Below, one piece after another: positions 18,248 through 28,458 of a stretch of DNA of 64,000 nt. The first letter of the stretch is position 1; every line of letters starts with the position of its first letter. Source of the DNA: Rhizobiaceae bacterium (GTDB lineage Bacteria; Pseudomonadota; Alphaproteobacteria; Rhizobiales; Rhizobiaceae). The position numbers and the translations under genes are program-made. The notes under the pieces were generated by a model. It was not told the origin of the DNA. It made no database searches and worked only from the letters and a program-made list of their open reading frames with translations. The stretch lies in NCBI GenBank assembly GCA_019635695.1, contig JAHBYZ010000010.1, positions 53,307-117,306 of the forward strand, written 5' to 3'.

Positions 18248-19081
18248 CTACAGCGCGCCGGGGTCGAGCGGCGGCGCGTCCTTGAAGCGTGCGGCGAGCC
18301 CGGCGAGGTCGGCTTGCCCGAAGGCGTCGCGCAGCGCGTCGAAGGATGGCAGCACAAAATAGGCGCGCTGGAACTTGTCGATCTCGTAGGCCGTGCGCAT
18401 GACGGTTTCGAGATCGAACGGCACGCGATGCGCCTTGTCGCTCTCCACCGCAAACTGGAGTTCGGTGTAGGACGACATCAGCCCGGCGCCGAACGCCTTC
18501 AGCGGCTCGCCCGGCCCCTGCATCAGGCCGTACTCCACCGTGTACCAGTACAGCCGTGTGATCATCTCGCCGGCGCCGAGCGCGATAGTGTCGCCCGCCC
18601 GCGCACCGTACATCTGCATGAAGTCGGCGAAGACCGGCTGGGTCAGCACCGGCACATGGCCGAAGAAGTCGTGGAACATGTCCGGCTCGACGACGTAGTC
18701 GAGCTCGTCGCGGGTGCGCAGCCAGTTGGTGACCGGAAAGCGCCGGTTGGCCAGATGGTGGAAGAAGGCGTCGCCGGGGATGAGGCCTGGCACGGCGACG
18801 ATGCGCCAGCCGGTCATGCCGCCCAGTATGGCGCTTACCGCGTCGAAGTCGGGGATGCGGTCGAGCAGGCCGAGCTTCGCGACGCCGTCGAGATAGGCGG
18901 GGTGCGCCAGCCGCGCCGTCAGCTTCGACTGGCGGTCGCACAGCGTGCGCCACACCGCTTGTTCCTCCTCGGAATAGGCGTAGCCCTGCTCGACGGTGAA
19001 GTCGGCCCGGCAGGCCGAATAGTCGCCGCGCAGCCCCTGCTCGGCGCACTGGCGGGCGTAGTCCTGGACGCTGATTTCCAT
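18248..19081 (-). CDS. phhA: Phenylalanine-4-hydroxylase
   Basis: A 277-residue iron- and tetrahydropterin-dependent monooxygenase converting phenylalanine to tyrosine. I set the start at the ATG ending at 19081 (MEISVQDYARQCAEQGL), which has a GGGAGGA ribosome-binding site; upstream in-frame residues are not family-like. The iron ligands are the two histidines of HDFFGHVPVL (near residues 137 and 142) and the glutamate of YWYTVEYGL (near 183). No pterin carbinolamine dehydratase gene is adjacent. It is divergent from the P450 gene across about 120 bases. Confidence 0.94.
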   Translation of the reverse strand: MEISVQDYARQCAEQGLRGDYSACRADFTVEQGYAYSEEEQAVWRTLCDRQSKLTARLAHPAYLDGVAKLGLLDRIPDFDAVSAILGGMTGWRIVAVPGLIPGDAFFHHLANRRFPVTNWLRTRDELDYVVEPDMFHDFFGHVPVLTQPVFADFMQMYGARAGDTIALGAGEMITRLYWYTVEYGLMQGPGEPLKAFGAGLMSSYTELQFAVESDKAHRVPFDLETVMRTAYEIDKFQRAYFVLPSFDALRDAFGQADLAGLAARFKDAPPLDPGAL

Positions 19082-19200
19082 GGTTTCCTCCCGTGGAACG
19101 TTTCTCATCGGGCAAAACCCGGCACAAAAGCCGCAGGTTCCGTGAGGCTGCGGCGCCGGCAACCCTTCGCGTCGCCGCAATAGGCGCCTATCTTCGAGCG

Positions 19201-20580
19201 ATGGAAAGCACCCTTTCGACCCGCGAGCCCTTCGTTCCGCCGGCGCCGCGGCCGCGAACGAAGCCGCCGTCGCTGCTGGAGATGCTGCGGGTGCTCTACC
19301 GCAACCCGATCGAGATCTGGGGCGAGCCGTCCTACCGCGAACCATGGATATCCATCCGCACCGGCGTCGGCGGACCGCTAGTCATCGCCAACGATCCCGG
19401 CCTCGTGCGCCATGTACTGGTGGACAACGTCAGGAACTATCGCATGGGGCGGCTGCGCCAGGCGGTGCTGCGGCCGATCCTGCGCGACGGGCTGCTGACG
19501 GCTGAGGGCGAGGTGTGGAGGCGCTCGCGCAAGGCGATGGCGCCGGTTTTCACCCCGCGCCACATCGCCGGCTTCGCGGGCGCGATGCAGCACGGCTCGC
19601 AGGCATTCGCGGCACGCTATGCCGACGGCGCGGTGACGGATGTCGCCCGCGACATGACGAAACTGGCCTACGAGATCCTCGCCGAGACGCTGTTCTCAGG
19701 CGAACTCGCAGGAATCCCGGATGCCGAGCTGGAACGGCAGATCGACCGGCTGTTCGCCACCATGGCGCGGATCGACCCGTTCGACATCTTGCAACTGCCG
19801 GCCTGGCTGCCGCGGCCGACGCGCGTGGCCGGGCGGCGCGCGATAGGCTTCTTCCGCCGCACGGTGGCGAACGTCACCGCTGCGCGGCGGGCAAAGCTGG
19901 CCGCGGGTGCGGCGCCGACCGCCGATTTCCTCGGCTTGCTGCTGCAGGCCGAGGGGCCGGACGGGCTTTCCGCCGAAGAGATCGCCGACAACATCCTGAC
20001 CTTCATTGGGGCCGGGCACGAGACGACGGCGCGCGCGCTGGCCTGGACGCTGTTCCTGCTCGGCAGCGCGCCGTGGGAGCGCGAGCGCGTCGAGGCCGAG
20101 ATCGACGGCGTGGTCGCGGAGGGCGTCGCGCCGGTCGACATGCTCGACGCGATGCCGCTGACGCGCGCAGCCTTCGAGGAGGCGATGCGGCTCTATCCGC
20201 CAGCGCCCACCATCAGCCGTGAGGCGATCGAGTCCGACCGGTACGGCGAGTTGGAGATAGTCGCGGGGGCGCAGGTGACGATCATGCCGTGGACGATCCA
20301 CCGCCACAGGAAATTGTGGGACCGGCCCGACGCGTTCCTGCCGGAGCGCTTCCATCCCGGCAATCGCGACAGGATCGACCGCTACCAGTATCTGCCATTC
20401 GGCGCGGGGCCGCGCATCTGCATCGGCGCCAGCTTCGCCATGCAGGAGGCGATGATCGCGCTAGCCGCGCTGATGTCGCGCTGGCGCTTCGATCCGCTGC
20501 CGCAGACGAAACCGTGGCCGGTGCAGAAGCTGACCGTGCAGCCGGAGGGCGGCATACCGATGAAGGTAAGTGCACGCTAA
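19201..20580 (+). CDS. Cytochrome P450
   Basis: A 459-residue soluble P450. The I-helix oxygen motif reads [11 protein letters not shown] near residue 278, the K-helix ExxR is EEAMRLYPP, and the haem-binding loop is [10 protein letters not shown] with the cysteine ligand near residue 407. The start is the ATG at 19201 ([14 protein letters not shown]), followed by the proline-rich region before the first helix; upstream in-frame codons overlap the phhA control region. No ferredoxin or reductase gene is nearby, so electrons must come from elsewhere. The substrate cannot be read from the sequence. Its stop overlaps the convergent yraN stop by 4 bases. Confidence 0.93.
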   Translation: MESTLSTREPFVPPAPRPRTKPPSLLEMLRVLYRNPIEIWGEPSYREPWISIRTGVGGPLVIANDPGLVRHVLVDNVRNYRMGRLRQAVLRPILRDGLLTAEGEVWRRSRKAMAPVFTPRHIAGFAGAMQHGSQAFAARYADGAVTDVARDMTKLAYEILAETLFSGELAGIPDAELERQIDRLFATMARIDPFDILQLPAWLPRPTRVAGRRAIGFFRRTVANVTAARRAKLAAGAAPTADFLGLLLQAEGPDGLSAEEIADNILTFIGAGHETTARALAWTLFLLGSAPWERERVEAEIDGVVAEGVAPVDMLDAMPLTRAAFEEAMRLYPPAPTISREAIESDRYGELEIVAGAQVTIMPWTIHRHRKLWDRPDAFLPERFHPGNRDRIDRYQYLPFGAGPRICIGASFAMQEAMIALAALMSRWRFDPLPQTKPWPVQKLTVQPEGGIPMKVSAR

Positions 20581-20960
20581 CGCGTACCTTGAAACGCGTC
20601 CGGCACGTGGACGGGCCAGCGCCAGGGCAGGACAGCGACCATGTCGAAGCGGATCGACAGCCGGGCATGGTCACGCTGGCGCGAGAGCCAGAGATCGGCG
20701 GCGGCTTCGATGCGGCGCTGCGACATGCGGCCGACGGCGTCCATGGCCTCCAGCAGCGTCGGCCGCACCTTGACCTCGACCATGGCCACAAGGTCGCCGC
20801 GCCGCGCGATCAGGTCGATCTCGCCGAGCGGCGTCCTGAAGCGCTTGGCCACGATGCGGAACCCCTTGGCGCGCAGCGCCATGGCCGCCAGCCACTCGCC
20901 GCGGTGGCCCCGGCGCTCGTGGCGCTTTCGGCCGGCGCTTGGCTCAACCGCCCGGGCCAT
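20577..20960 (-). CDS. YraN family protein (UPF0102), nuclease-like fold
   Basis: A 127-residue protein of the YraN/UPF0102 group, which has an endonuclease-like PD-(D/E)XK fold. The core motifs are visible: [18 protein letters not shown], then [21 protein letters not shown], where the Asp, Glu and Lys residues correspond to the nuclease-like site. Cellular function is not established. It overlaps the 3' end of rsmI by 17 bases, and rsmI-yraN is a conserved pair in proteobacteria. Confidence 0.9.
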   Translation of the reverse strand: MARAVEPSAGRKRHERRGHRGEWLAAMALRAKGFRIVAKRFRTPLGEIDLIARRGDLVAMVEVKVRPTLLEAMDAVGRMSQRRIEAAADLWLSRQRDHARLSIRFDMVAVLPWRWPVHVPDAFQGTR

Positions 20961-21852
20961 CGGGCTTCAGCTCCAGCAGGCGCTTGTAGAGATCTGCCTT
21001 GCGCAGGCCGGTGAGACGGGCGGCTTCCGCAGCGGCTTTCGATGCGCCCATCTCCGACGCGAGCGACCGCAGCACGGCGTCGACATCGGCCTCGGCCGGA
21101 GCGGCCGCCGGATCGGGCGGCGCGACGCAGACGACGATCTCGCCTTTCGGCGCGCCCGCTTCCGCATAGTGTGCAGCGAGATCGGCAAGCGGGCCGGTGC
21201 GGATCTCCTCGAAAGCCTTGGTCAGCTCGCGGCAGACAGCGACGCGGCGGTTGCCGAAGACTTCGGCCATGGCGGCAAGGGATTCGCCCAGCCGGTTCGG
21301 TGATTCGAAGAAGATCAGCGTTCCCGGAACCGCCTTGAGCTCCGTAAGCCGTGACGCGCGCGCGCCGTTCTTCACCGGGAGGAAGCCCGCGAAGAAGAAG
21401 GCGTCGGACGGTAAGCCCGACGCGGTGAGCGCGGCGAGAGCCGCTGAGGGTCCGGGTATAGGTACGACGGGGATGCCCGCTTCGCGCGCAGCTTCGACCA
21501 GGCGAAAGCCGGGGTCGGACACCAACGGCGTGCCGGCGTCGGATACCAGCGCCACGCTGCGGCCGTCCTTGAGCGCCGCGAGCAGCCGCGTGCCGGCCTC
21601 GGCCGCGTTGTGTTCGTGATAGGCCACCGGCCGCTGGCGGATGCCGTAGCGGGCAAGCAGTGTGCGGGTGACCCGCGTGTCCTCGCAGGCGAGGATGTCG
21701 GCGGCTGCGATCGTCTCCAGCGCGCGCAGCGTCACGTCGCCCAGATTGCCGATCGGCGTGGCGACCAGGTGCAAAGCCGGCGGCAGCGGTCGCGCCGGCA
21801 TCTCCGTCTGCCCGACGAGGAAGGTCTTCCGCCCGCTTTCGCCCTCGGCCAA
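20944..21852 (-). CDS. rsmI: 16S rRNA (cytidine(1402)-2'-O)-methyltransferase
   Basis: A 302-residue SAM-dependent tetrapyrrole-methylase-fold enzyme that 2'-O-methylates C1402 in the ribosomal decoding centre. Motifs: [44 protein letters not shown], and a C-terminal [21 protein letters not shown] region. The first-codon choice is a TTG at 21852 behind AGGAG with 7-base spacing. A later ATG at 21801 would remove an N-terminal extension that alphaproteobacterial RsmI often has. The 3' end overlaps yraN. Confidence 0.93.
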   Translation of the reverse strand: MAEGESGRKTFLVGQTEMPARPLPPALHLVATPIGNLGDVTLRALETIAAADILACEDTRVTRTLLARYGIRQRPVAYHEHNAAEAGTRLLAALKDGRSVALVSDAGTPLVSDPGFRLVEAAREAGIPVVPIPGPSAALAALTASGLPSDAFFFAGFLPVKNGARASRLTELKAVPGTLIFFESPNRLGESLAAMAEVFGNRRVAVCRELTKAFEEIRTGPLADLAAHYAEAGAPKGEIVVCVAPPDPAAAPAEADVDAVLRSLASEMGASKAAAEAARLTGLRKADLYKRLLELKPDGPGG

Positions 21853-21985
21853 ACCACCCGCTCCTGTCTTCCTCCCGACAACGCAATGTCAGGAGGGTCC
21901 GTTGGCCCAAGCGAACGGCCGCGCCGCCAGGTGGCCATTCACATCACGCTTCTATATAGACCGCGCCTCAACCGGACCACCTGCC

Positions 21986-23251
21986 ATGAACACGACCTCC
22001 GGCCCGATCATCACGGGCAGGCGCCGACAGGCGGCAATCGCCTTCATCTTCGTCACCGCGGTGCTCGACATCGTGGCGATGGGCATCATCATCCCCGTGC
22101 TGCCGCCGCTCATCGAGGAGTTCGCCGGATCGAGCGCCAATGCCGGCTGGATCAACGGCATCTTCGTCGCTCTGTGGGCCGGCATGCAGTTCATCTGCTC
22201 GCCGATCATCGGCTCGCTGTCCGACCGCTACGGGCGCCGCCCGGTGATCCTGCTGTCGACCATCGGCCTGTCGCTGGACTACGTGCTGATGGCGCTGGCG
22301 CCCAATCTCTGGTGGCTGGCTCTCGGCCGCATCGTCGCCGGCGTCACCTCGTCGAGCTTCACCACGGTCTACGCCTACATGGCCGACGTGACGGCGCCGG
22401 AAGATCGCGCCCGCGCCTACGGCCTGATCGGCGCGGCTTTCGGCGGCGGATTCATCCTCGGGCCGCTGCTCGGCGGCGTGCTGGGCGAGATCGGTCCGCG
22501 CGCGCCGTTCTGGTTTGCGGCCGCCCTTTCGGGCGTCGCTTTCCTCTACGGCCTGTTCATCCTGCCGGAATCGCTGGCCCCGGAGAAGCGCATGGCGTTC
22601 TCTTGGAAACGCGCCAATCCGGTTGGCGCCATGGTGCTGCTGAAGCGCCATGCGGAACTGACGGGACTGGCCGTGGTGACCTTCCTGCTGCACTTCTCCC
22701 ACCACATCTTCTCGGCCGTGTGGGTGCTCTATGCGGGCTACCGCTACGGCTGGACGCCTTGGCAGGTGGGCGTGCTGCTCGCCTGCGTGGGCGTCGCCGA
22801 CATGATCGTGCAGGGGCTGGTGGTCGGCCCGCTGGTCAAGCGTTTCGGCGACCGCGCGGTCATGGTGTTCGGCCTGTTCGGCGGCGCCGCCGGCATCGCC
22901 CTTATGGGCGTCGCCTGGACCGGCTGGATGCAGTTCGTGGCGATTGCGCCGAATGCATTGTGGGGTCTGGCCATGCCGACGCTGCAGTCGCTGATGACGC
23001 GGCTGGTGTCGGAAAGCGAACAGGGCCAGTTGCAGGGCGCCAACATGTCGGTGGCCTCCATCGCCGGCATCGCCTCGCCGGTGTTCTTCGGCGGCGTCTA
23101 TGCCTATTCCGTCGGGCCGGGCTTTTCCATGGAATGGTCCGGGCTCGCCTTCTACATCGCCTCGGCGATCCTGCTGGCCGCCGCGCTCGTCGGCTGGCGG
23201 GTTTCGGCCAAGGCGGAGAAGGCCGAACGCGTGGCCGCGGCGGCGCAGTAG
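21986..23251 (+). CDS. MFS transporter, TetA-like drug/H+ antiporter
   Basis: A 421-residue inner-membrane major facilitator with 12 predicted helices. The start is the ATG at 21986 ([18 protein letters not shown]). The loop 2-3 motif of the family is seen as [16 protein letters not shown], and helix 5 has the antiporter motif C-like [19 protein letters not shown]. Sequence style matches the TCR/TetA group, but the substrate is unknown and the clinical tetracycline determinants are not implied. A CTATAT element about 30 bases upstream could be its -10 region. It is divergent from rsmI, and no adjacent TetR-type regulator gene is present. Confidence 0.88.
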   Translation: MNTTSGPIITGRRRQAAIAFIFVTAVLDIVAMGIIIPVLPPLIEEFAGSSANAGWINGIFVALWAGMQFICSPIIGSLSDRYGRRPVILLSTIGLSLDYVLMALAPNLWWLALGRIVAGVTSSSFTTVYAYMADVTAPEDRARAYGLIGAAFGGGFILGPLLGGVLGEIGPRAPFWFAAALSGVAFLYGLFILPESLAPEKRMAFSWKRANPVGAMVLLKRHAELTGLAVVTFLLHFSHHIFSAVWVLYAGYRYGWTPWQVGVLLACVGVADMIVQGLVVGPLVKRFGDRAVMVFGLFGGAAGIALMGVAWTGWMQFVAIAPNALWGLAMPTLQSLMTRLVSESEQGQLQGANMSVASIAGIASPVFFGGVYAYSVGPGFSMEWSGLAFYIASAILLAAALVGWRVSAKAEKAERVAAAAQ

Positions 23252-23254
23252 CGC

Positions 23255-23992
23255 TTAGCCGCCGCGCCGAAGGCGCCACGGAATGACCGCGGGAACGCCC
23301 TTCGCGTAATCCGCGTAGGATTGCCCGTGCAGCGCGACGAGGTCGCGCTTCTCGTAAGACATGCCGACGACGATGTAAGCCGTCATCGCAGCCGCGAAGA
23401 CCAGATGCCCGAGCGTCATGTCGGGTGTGCTCCAGAACGCGACGAGAAGCCCGAGCTGCTGCGGGTTGCGCACGTACCGGTAGGCCCAGCTGTCGACGAA
23501 TGGCTGCGCCGGCTGCGGCCGGCCGCGATACAGGGCCAGCGCCTGTTCGACCCCGAGCAGGTAGAGGATGCCGACCGACCAGTAGGCGGCCGCCGCGATC
23601 GCCCATCCGCAGGCGAACAGCAGCCAGATCAGGCCGCGCAGCAGAGGCTGGTCGACCGACCAGACCATGACCGGCAGCGGCTGGGAGAAATGGACAACTG
23701 AGAACAGCGCTGCGACGGCGAACCAGACATAGACCGCGCGTTCCAGCCCGGGCGCGACCCAGCGCGCGGTCACGGCCTTGAACCGCCTGCGCGCCATGCC
23801 CGAATGCTGCAGCCCGAACAGCGCGACGAGCAGCAGGTCGATGACAAACGCCCACGGCAACGAGGCGCCCGTCGGCGAATCGATCGAATGGCCGGGAAGC
23901 AGGTTCGCCAACCAGAAGATGAGATAGGCGAAAACGAGGTGGACGAGGGCGAAGCCCGTCACGGCAAACAGGAGTGCAGCACTTCTTGTCAT
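23255..23992 (-). CDS. MddA-like / NnrU-type membrane methyltransferase
   Basis: A 245-residue protein with six or so membrane helices. The start is the ATG at 23992 (MTRSAALLFAVTGF). The segment LFGLQHSGMARRRFK followed by TRWVAPGLERAVYV, and the C-terminal YVRNPQQLGLLVAFW...SYEKRDLVALHGQSYADY, match the isoprenylcysteine-methyltransferase-like fold. They resemble most closely methanethiol S-methyltransferase MddA, which makes dimethyl sulfide from methanethiol. The conserved RNPQ and E-R-D-L elements contribute to SAM binding in this fold. The exact substrate is inferred, not proven. Confidence 0.7.
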   Translation of the reverse strand: MTRSAALLFAVTGFALVHLVFAYLIFWLANLLPGHSIDSPTGASLPWAFVIDLLLVALFGLQHSGMARRRFKAVTARWVAPGLERAVYVWFAVAALFSVVHFSQPLPVMVWSVDQPLLRGLIWLLFACGWAIAAAAYWSVGILYLLGVEQALALYRGRPQPAQPFVDSWAYRYVRNPQQLGLLVAFWSTPDMTLGHLVFAAAMTAYIVVGMSYEKRDLVALHGQSYADYAKGVPAVIPWRLRRGG

Positions 23993-24132
23993 CGCCCCAC
24001 CCGAACTTCCCCGTCCGGCTACCTTGTGAAAGGCGCGGCCCGCCGGCAAGGCGTTGCGGAACCGATGACGACGATTGTTGGGAACATTTCCGGCAATTGC
24101 CGCATTAGCGGGCATCTCGTGGAGGAGATGCT

Positions 24133-24354
24133 ATGTCGCTCGTCATTCAGGACAGCTACGATCCTTACTACGCCGGCCGCAACCAGCGCGGCGCGCGCCG
24201 TCAGGCGGCCAGGTCGGCCACCAAGGCGTCGAGCACCACCATGCCGGAGGGCGTGGCGCGCAGCCGCGAATTGCCGACCGGCTCGACGAGGCGCTCGTCG
24301 AGCAGCACCGAGAGCCGCTTGGCGGACAAGGGCCGCCCGGAAAGCTGCTCATAG
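24133..24354 (+). CDS. Possible small ORF with strong RBS, antisense to the hemW 3' end
   Basis: An ATG at 24133 follows GGAGGAGATGCT, a near-ideal ribosome-binding site. The frame begins MSLVIQDSYDPYYAGRNQ and runs 73 codons, but from about 24201 it is antisense to hemW and becomes serine/arginine-rich, as shadow frames do. Either the true product is this odd peptide, or the first 20-25 codons are the relic of a gene whose remainder was lost. No family recognised. Confidence 0.3.
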   Translation: MSLVIQDSYDPYYAGRNQRGARRQAARSATKASSTTMPEGVARSRELPTGSTRRSSSSTESRLADKGRPESCS

Positions 24355-25367
24355 CGCACGAGGTCGATGCCTTCGATTAGCCGCAGGCCCATCAGCAGGA
24401 ACTCGTCGGCTTCCTCCGATCGCGACAGGATCTCGCCGCCGGTGACGCCGTGGCCCTTGGCCTCGACGAGGTTGAGCCAGGTCTCGGGCGTTCGCTCGGT
24501 GAAGGTGACGATGCGCTTGCCGCCTTCCCCATCGCCCTCCAGGAAGCGTCCATGTGCGCCGGGGCCGATGCCGGCATATTCTCCGTAGCGCCAGTAGACG
24601 AGGTTGTGCCGGCTCTCGGCGCCGGGCTTCGCGTGGTTGGACACCTCGTAGGCCGGCAGGCCGTGCGCGGCGGTCACCTTCTGTGTCAGCTCGTAGAGGT
24701 CGGCGGCATGATCGGGACCGGGAATCGCGATCTTGCCGATGGAATGCAGCGCGTGGAACGGCGTCCCTTCCTCTATCGTGAGCTGGTAGAGCGACAGATG
24801 ATCGACCGCGTATCCGATCGCCTGCTTCAGCTCGGCATCCCACGCTTCCAGGGTCTGGCCCGGCCGGGCGTAGATCAGGTCGAACGACAGCCGCGGAAAC
24901 GTCTCGCGGGCGAGCCGGATCGCCCCCAGCGCCTGCTCGACATTGTGCAGCCGGCCGAGGAATTTCAGGTCGCGGTCGTTAAGCGCCTGCACGCCTAGCG
25001 ACACGCGGTTGACGCCAGCGTCGCGGTAGCCGCGGAAGCGTTCGGCCTCGACAGAGGACGGGTTTGCTTCCAGCGTAACCTCGATGCCGGCCGGCACGGT
25101 CCAGTTCTTCGCCACCGCATCGAGCACCGCGCCCACGGTTTGCGGCTTCATCAGGGACGGGGTGCCGCCGCCGAGGAAGATCGAGGTGACCGTGCGCGGA
25201 CCGATGCGTTCGCGCATCGTCGCCATCTCGGCGGCCAGCGCGGCGGCATAGCGCTCCTGGTCGATCGCGACGTGGCGGACATGGCTGTTGAAGTCGCAGT
25301 AAGGGCACTTGGCCGCGCAGAACGGCCAGTGGACGTAGACGCCGAAGCCGGGCGAGGTGTCGATCAT
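24201..25367 (-). CDS. hemW: Haem chaperone HemW (radical SAM, formerly HemN-like)
   Basis: A 388-residue radical-SAM protein. The cluster motif [10 protein letters not shown] lies near residues 17-26 (CxxxCxxC), followed by [10 protein letters not shown] and a long HemN-type domain ending in a short HemN_C region. It lacks the extra N-terminal cysteine region of true coproporphyrinogen III dehydrogenases, and its length fits HemW, a haem-trafficking protein; older annotations call it oxygen-independent coproporphyrinogen oxidase. Its ATG overlaps the rdgB stop by 4 bases, and rdgB-hemW is a conserved pair. Confidence 0.93.
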   Translation of the reverse strand: MIDTSPGFGVYVHWPFCAAKCPYCDFNSHVRHVAIDQERYAAALAAEMATMRERIGPRTVTSIFLGGGTPSLMKPQTVGAVLDAVAKNWTVPAGIEVTLEANPSSVEAERFRGYRDAGVNRVSLGVQALNDRDLKFLGRLHNVEQALGAIRLARETFPRLSFDLIYARPGQTLEAWDAELKQAIGYAVDHLSLYQLTIEEGTPFHALHSIGKIAIPGPDHAADLYELTQKVTAAHGLPAYEVSNHAKPGAESRHNLVYWRYGEYAGIGPGAHGRFLEGDGEGGKRIVTFTERTPETWLNLVEAKGHGVTGGEILSRSEEADEFLLMGLRLIEGIDLVRYEQLSGRPLSAKRLSVLLDERLVEPVGNSRLRATPSGMVVLDALVADLAA

Positions 25368-25999
25368 GCCGTGAGCATCGCCTGTTCGAACTTTGCGAAG
25401 GAGCGTGCGCGGTGCGACAGCGGCGCTCCGATGCCGGATTTCTCCGCGGTTTCCATCTCGCCGAAGCTGCGCGAATGCCCGTCAGGCATGAACACGGGAT
25501 CGTAGCCGTGCCCCTTGTTCCCGCGCGGCGGCCACACGAGCGTGCCTTCGACCTCGCCGCGGAAATATTCGGCATGGCCGTCCGGCCAGCATAGGCACAG
25601 CACCGAGACGAAGCGGCCCTTGCGCTGCGCCGGCTGCGTCGCGCCGGCCTTCTGCAAGGCGTCCTCGGTCTTCGTCATAGCGTAAAGGAAATCGCGGCCG
25701 GAGCCATCCGGCTTCTCCGCCCAGTCGGCGGTGTAGACACCGGGCTGCCCGCCGAGCGCGTCGACGCACAACCCGCTGTCGTCGGACAGCGCCGGCAGGC
25801 CGGTGGCGGCGGCCGCGGCGAAGGCCTTGGTGTAGGCGTTCTGCTCGAAGGTCGTGCCGGTTTCCGCCGGCTCGGGCAGGCCGTATTCGGCGGCGGACTT
25901 CGCCTCGAACCCATGCGGGCCGATCAGCGCGGCGATCTCTTCGAGCTTACCCCTGTTGTGGCTGGCCACCACGATGCGGCGCGTATCGAGTTTGCGCAT
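25364..25999 (-). CDS. rdgB: dITP/XTP pyrophosphatase (RdgB/HAM1)
   Basis: A 211-residue house-cleaning pyrophosphatase that hydrolyses XTP, ITP and dITP. The start is the ATG at 25999 ([18 protein letters not shown]), since the [11 protein letters not shown] motif belongs near the N-terminus. Further motifs are [27 protein letters not shown] and the C-terminal [11 protein letters not shown] and LSHRARSF. It overlaps the VOC gene stop by one base (TGATG) and hemW by four (ATGA), so VOC-rdgB-hemW are translationally coupled. Confidence 0.96.
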   Translation of the reverse strand: MRKLDTRRIVVASHNRGKLEEIAALIGPHGFEAKSAAEYGLPEPAETGTTFEQNAYTKAFAAAAATGLPALSDDSGLCVDALGGQPGVYTADWAEKPDGSGRDFLYAMTKTEDALQKAGATQPAQRKGRFVSVLCLCWPDGHAEYFRGEVEGTLVWPPRGNKGHGYDPVFMPDGHSRSFGEMETAEKSGIGAPLSHRARSFAKFEQAMLTA

Positions 26000-26409
26000 C
26001 AAAGCCCCCAGATGCGCGGCTCGGCGAATTCGATGGAGTTGCCTGCCGTATCGCGGAAATAGATGGAGCGGCCGCCATTTGGCCACTCGAAATCGGCTTC
26101 GACCGTAACGCCCTGCGCCGCGAGCCGGGCTTTCCAGTCTTCGATCTCAGCGGCGGTTGCCGAAAAGCACAGATGACCCCGTCCGCGCGTGCCGTGCGGC
26201 GGCACTGGCAGCCTGGCATCCGCCGGCGGCGGCGTCACCGTGACGGCCGGATTGAAGACCAGCAGCACGCCTTGTCCGCAGCGGAAGAAGACGTGCCGGC
26301 CCGGCACCTTGGCTATCCGTTCCAGCCCCATCACCCGCCCGTAGAAATCCTCGGCCGCGTCGAGGTCGTCGGCATAGAGCGCGGATTCGAGGATGGCGGC
26401 CGGCCGCAT
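25999..26409 (-). CDS. VOC-superfamily (glyoxalase/bleomycin-resistance fold) protein
   Basis: A 136-residue single-chain VOC protein with two beta-alpha-beta-beta-beta units: [23 protein letters not shown] at the start and [17 protein letters not shown] at the end. The candidate metal residues are an early Glu, HLCF and a late Glu, so a metal-dependent lyase or dioxygenase role is possible, but the substrate is unknown. It starts 2 bases after the rph stop and overlaps rdgB by one base; position inside a nucleotide-hygiene operon is common in rhizobia. Confidence 0.88.
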   Translation of the reverse strand: MRPAAILESALYADDLDAAEDFYGRVMGLERIAKVPGRHVFFRCGQGVLLVFNPAVTVTPPPADARLPVPPHGTRGRGHLCFSATAAEIEDWKARLAAQGVTVEADFEWPNGGRSIYFRDTAGNSIEFAEPRIWGL

Positions 26410-26410
26410 C

Positions 26411-27127
26411 CTACCCGATCGCCTGCTTCTGCATCTCGACCAGCCGGCCGATGCCCTGCCGCGCCAGCGCCATCAGCGCGTCGAACTGCTCAGACGTGAA
26501 CGGCTCGCCTTCGGCTGTGCCCTGCACCTCGACGATGCCACCCTTGCCGGTCATCACGAAATTGGCGTCGGTCTGCGCGGACGAATCCTCGACATAGTCG
26601 AGGTCGATGACCGGCACGCCGCCATGGATGCCGCACGAAATCGCCGCGACGTGGTCCTTCATCACGCGCGCGACGGACGTCATCTTGCGCGCCTCCATCC
26701 AGCGCAGGCAGTCGTAGAGCGCCACGAAGCCGCCGGTGATCGAGGCGGTGCGCGTGCCACCGTCGGCCTGCAGCACGTCGCAGTCGACGGTGATCTGGAA
26801 TTCGCCGAGCTGCTGCAGGTCGACCACCGCTCTGAGAGAACGCCCGATAAGGCGCTGGATTTCGAGAGTGCGGCCGCCCTGCTTGCCGGCCGACGCCTCG
26901 CGGCGCGTGCGGTCGTGGGTGGCCCGCGGCAGCATGCCGTATTCGGCCGTCACCCAGCCCTTGCCGGAATTGCGCATCCAGCCGGGCACCTTTTCCTCCA
27001 GGCTGGCGGTGCACAGCACATGCGTGTCGCCGAACTTGACGAGGCAGGAACCCTCCGCATGGCGCGACACGCCGCGCTCGAAGGAGACCGCCCGCATTTC
27101 GTCCGCCTTACGCCCCGATGGCCGCAT
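26411..27127 (-). CDS. rph: Ribonuclease PH
   Basis: A 238-residue phosphorolytic 3'-5' exoribonuclease that trims tRNA 3' ends. Typical features: [12 protein letters not shown] at the N-terminus, [18 protein letters not shown], the arginine-rich [11 protein letters not shown] segment, [13 protein letters not shown], and [18 protein letters not shown] with the phosphate-binding GGTR. Length is normal. It heads a minus-strand operon rph-VOC-rdgB-hemW and is divergent from hrcA across about 160 bases. Confidence 0.97.
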   Translation of the reverse strand: MRPSGRKADEMRAVSFERGVSRHAEGSCLVKFGDTHVLCTASLEEKVPGWMRNSGKGWVTAEYGMLPRATHDRTRREASAGKQGGRTLEIQRLIGRSLRAVVDLQQLGEFQITVDCDVLQADGGTRTASITGGFVALYDCLRWMEARKMTSVARVMKDHVAAISCGIHGGVPVIDLDYVEDSSAQTDANFVMTGKGGIVEVQGTAEGEPFTSEQFDALMALARQGIGRLVEMQKQAIG

Positions 27128-27221
27128 GTTTCACCGCTCTCTCAGCTGGATTCGAATTGTGGGCCGCCTTCTAGCCCCCGACGTCCGATGAGGCAAAGGA
27201 AAAGGCCGCGTTGCCGGCTTT

Positions 27222-27249
27222 CTTGCGTCGCACGCCGCGGCACCTATAT
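27222..27249 (+). promoter_or_regulatory. Candidate heat-shock (RpoH-type) promoter of hrcA-grpE
   Basis: CTTGCG at 27222 and CCTATAT at 27243 are spaced 15 bases apart. The -10 part resembles the alphaproteobacterial RpoH consensus CYTATNT and the -35 part keeps its CTTG core. It lies 38 bases before the preferred hrcA start. No CIRCE inverted repeat is visible here. The match is partial, so a sigma-70 promoter is also possible. Confidence 0.4.
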
Positions 27250-27286
27250 CCTTGGTCCGCCGTTGATGGAGGCGGCACAGGTGGCG

Positions 27287-28360
27287 ATGAACAGGCCCGT
27301 TCTCGAACAGAACCTGCCGGGCGCGCTCGACCAGCGCTCGCGCGAGATATTTCGAGCGATCGTGGAGACCTATCTGCGCGAGGGCGAGCCGGTCGGCTCG
27401 CGCAATCTGTCGCGCATCCTGCCGCAATCGCTGTCGCCGGCCACCGTGCGCAACGTGATGAGCGACCTGGAGAATCTCGGCCTCGTCTACGCCCCGCACA
27501 TCTCCGCCGGCCGGCTGCCGACCCAGCTCGGCCTGCGCTTCTTCGTCGACGCCTTCATGGAGATCGGCGACCTCGCCGAGGACGAGCGCCGGGTGATCGA
27601 GGCGCAGGTGAAGGCCTCGGGTTCCGGCCAGACGCTGGAGCACATGCTGACGGACGCGTCCTCGCTGCTCTCGGGCATGTCGAAGGGCGCCGGCCTCGTG
27701 CTTGCCGCCAAGAGCGAGATGGCGCTGAAGCATGTCGAGTTCATCCGGCTGGAGCCGACCAAGGCGCTGGCGGTGCTGGTGAGCCAGGCGGGCGACGTGG
27801 AGAACCGGGTCATCGACCTGCCGGCCGGCACCACGGCGTCGCAGCTGGCCGAGGCGTCCAACTTCCTCAACGCGCATGTGCGCGGGCGCACGCTGGCGGA
27901 AGCGCGGACGGAGATCGCGCGGCTGCAGCAGGAGACGCGCACGGCGCTCGACCAGCTGAGCCAGGATCTGGTGCAGCGGGGGCTGGCGGTCTGGGCAGGC
28001 GCCGACAGCGGCCTGCCGGCGCGGCTGATCGTGCGCGGCCACGCGAACCTGCTCGGCAGCGTCACCGCGCAGGCCGAGATCGACCTGCTCAGGCACCTGT
28101 TCGAGGATCTGGAGACCAAGGACGGGCTGATCCAGCTGCTCGACCTGGCCGAGGAGGGCGAGGGTGTGCGCATCTTCATCGGCTCGGAGAACAAGCTGTT
28201 CTCGCTGTCGGGCTCGTCGCTGGTGGTGGCGCCCTACCGCGACAGGGACTCGCGCGTCATCGGCGCGCTCGGCGTCATTGGCCCCACGCGGCTCAACTAC
28301 GCGCGTATCGTGCCGATGGTCGACTACACCGCGCAGGTCGTGTCGCGGATGTTGAAGTAG
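27287..28360 (+). CDS. hrcA: Heat-inducible transcription repressor HrcA
   Basis: A repressor of about 357 residues that binds CIRCE operators, usually at groESL, and senses heat through GroEL. The N-terminal winged helix reads [20 protein letters not shown] then [21 protein letters not shown], and [21 protein letters not shown] follows. A long middle domain ends with [18 protein letters not shown] prefer the ATG at 27287, since the one at 27266 would leave a leader of only about 10 bases after the candidate promoter; both are in frame. grpE follows in the same direction. Confidence 0.94.
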   Translation: MNRPVLEQNLPGALDQRSREIFRAIVETYLREGEPVGSRNLSRILPQSLSPATVRNVMSDLENLGLVYAPHISAGRLPTQLGLRFFVDAFMEIGDLAEDERRVIEAQVKASGSGQTLEHMLTDASSLLSGMSKGAGLVLAAKSEMALKHVEFIRLEPTKALAVLVSQAGDVENRVIDLPAGTTASQLAEASNFLNAHVRGRTLAEARTEIARLQQETRTALDQLSQDLVQRGLAVWAGADSGLPARLIVRGHANLLGSVTAQAEIDLLRHLFEDLETKDGLIQLLDLAEEGEGVRIFIGSENKLFSLSGSSLVVAPYRDRDSRVIGALGVIGPTRLNYARIVPMVDYTAQVVSRMLK

Positions 28361-28458
28361 GCCCGATAGGACTGGATTCCCTTCCCGCCCCTTGATTTTC
28401 CCGGCAAGAGCCTCGATATCCCGGGCAAATCCGAAACCATGCGGCATGGAACGAGGCG

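Noticed and set aside
21986..23251. Acquired tetracycline-resistance gene
   Set aside because: The protein is TetA-like in fold, but there is no TetR neighbour, no mobile element, and base composition matches the chromosome; a housekeeping MFS exporter is more likely.
27128..27286. CIRCE element at hrcA
   Set aside because: No TTAGCACTC-N9-GAGTGCTAA-like inverted repeat is visible in the spacer.
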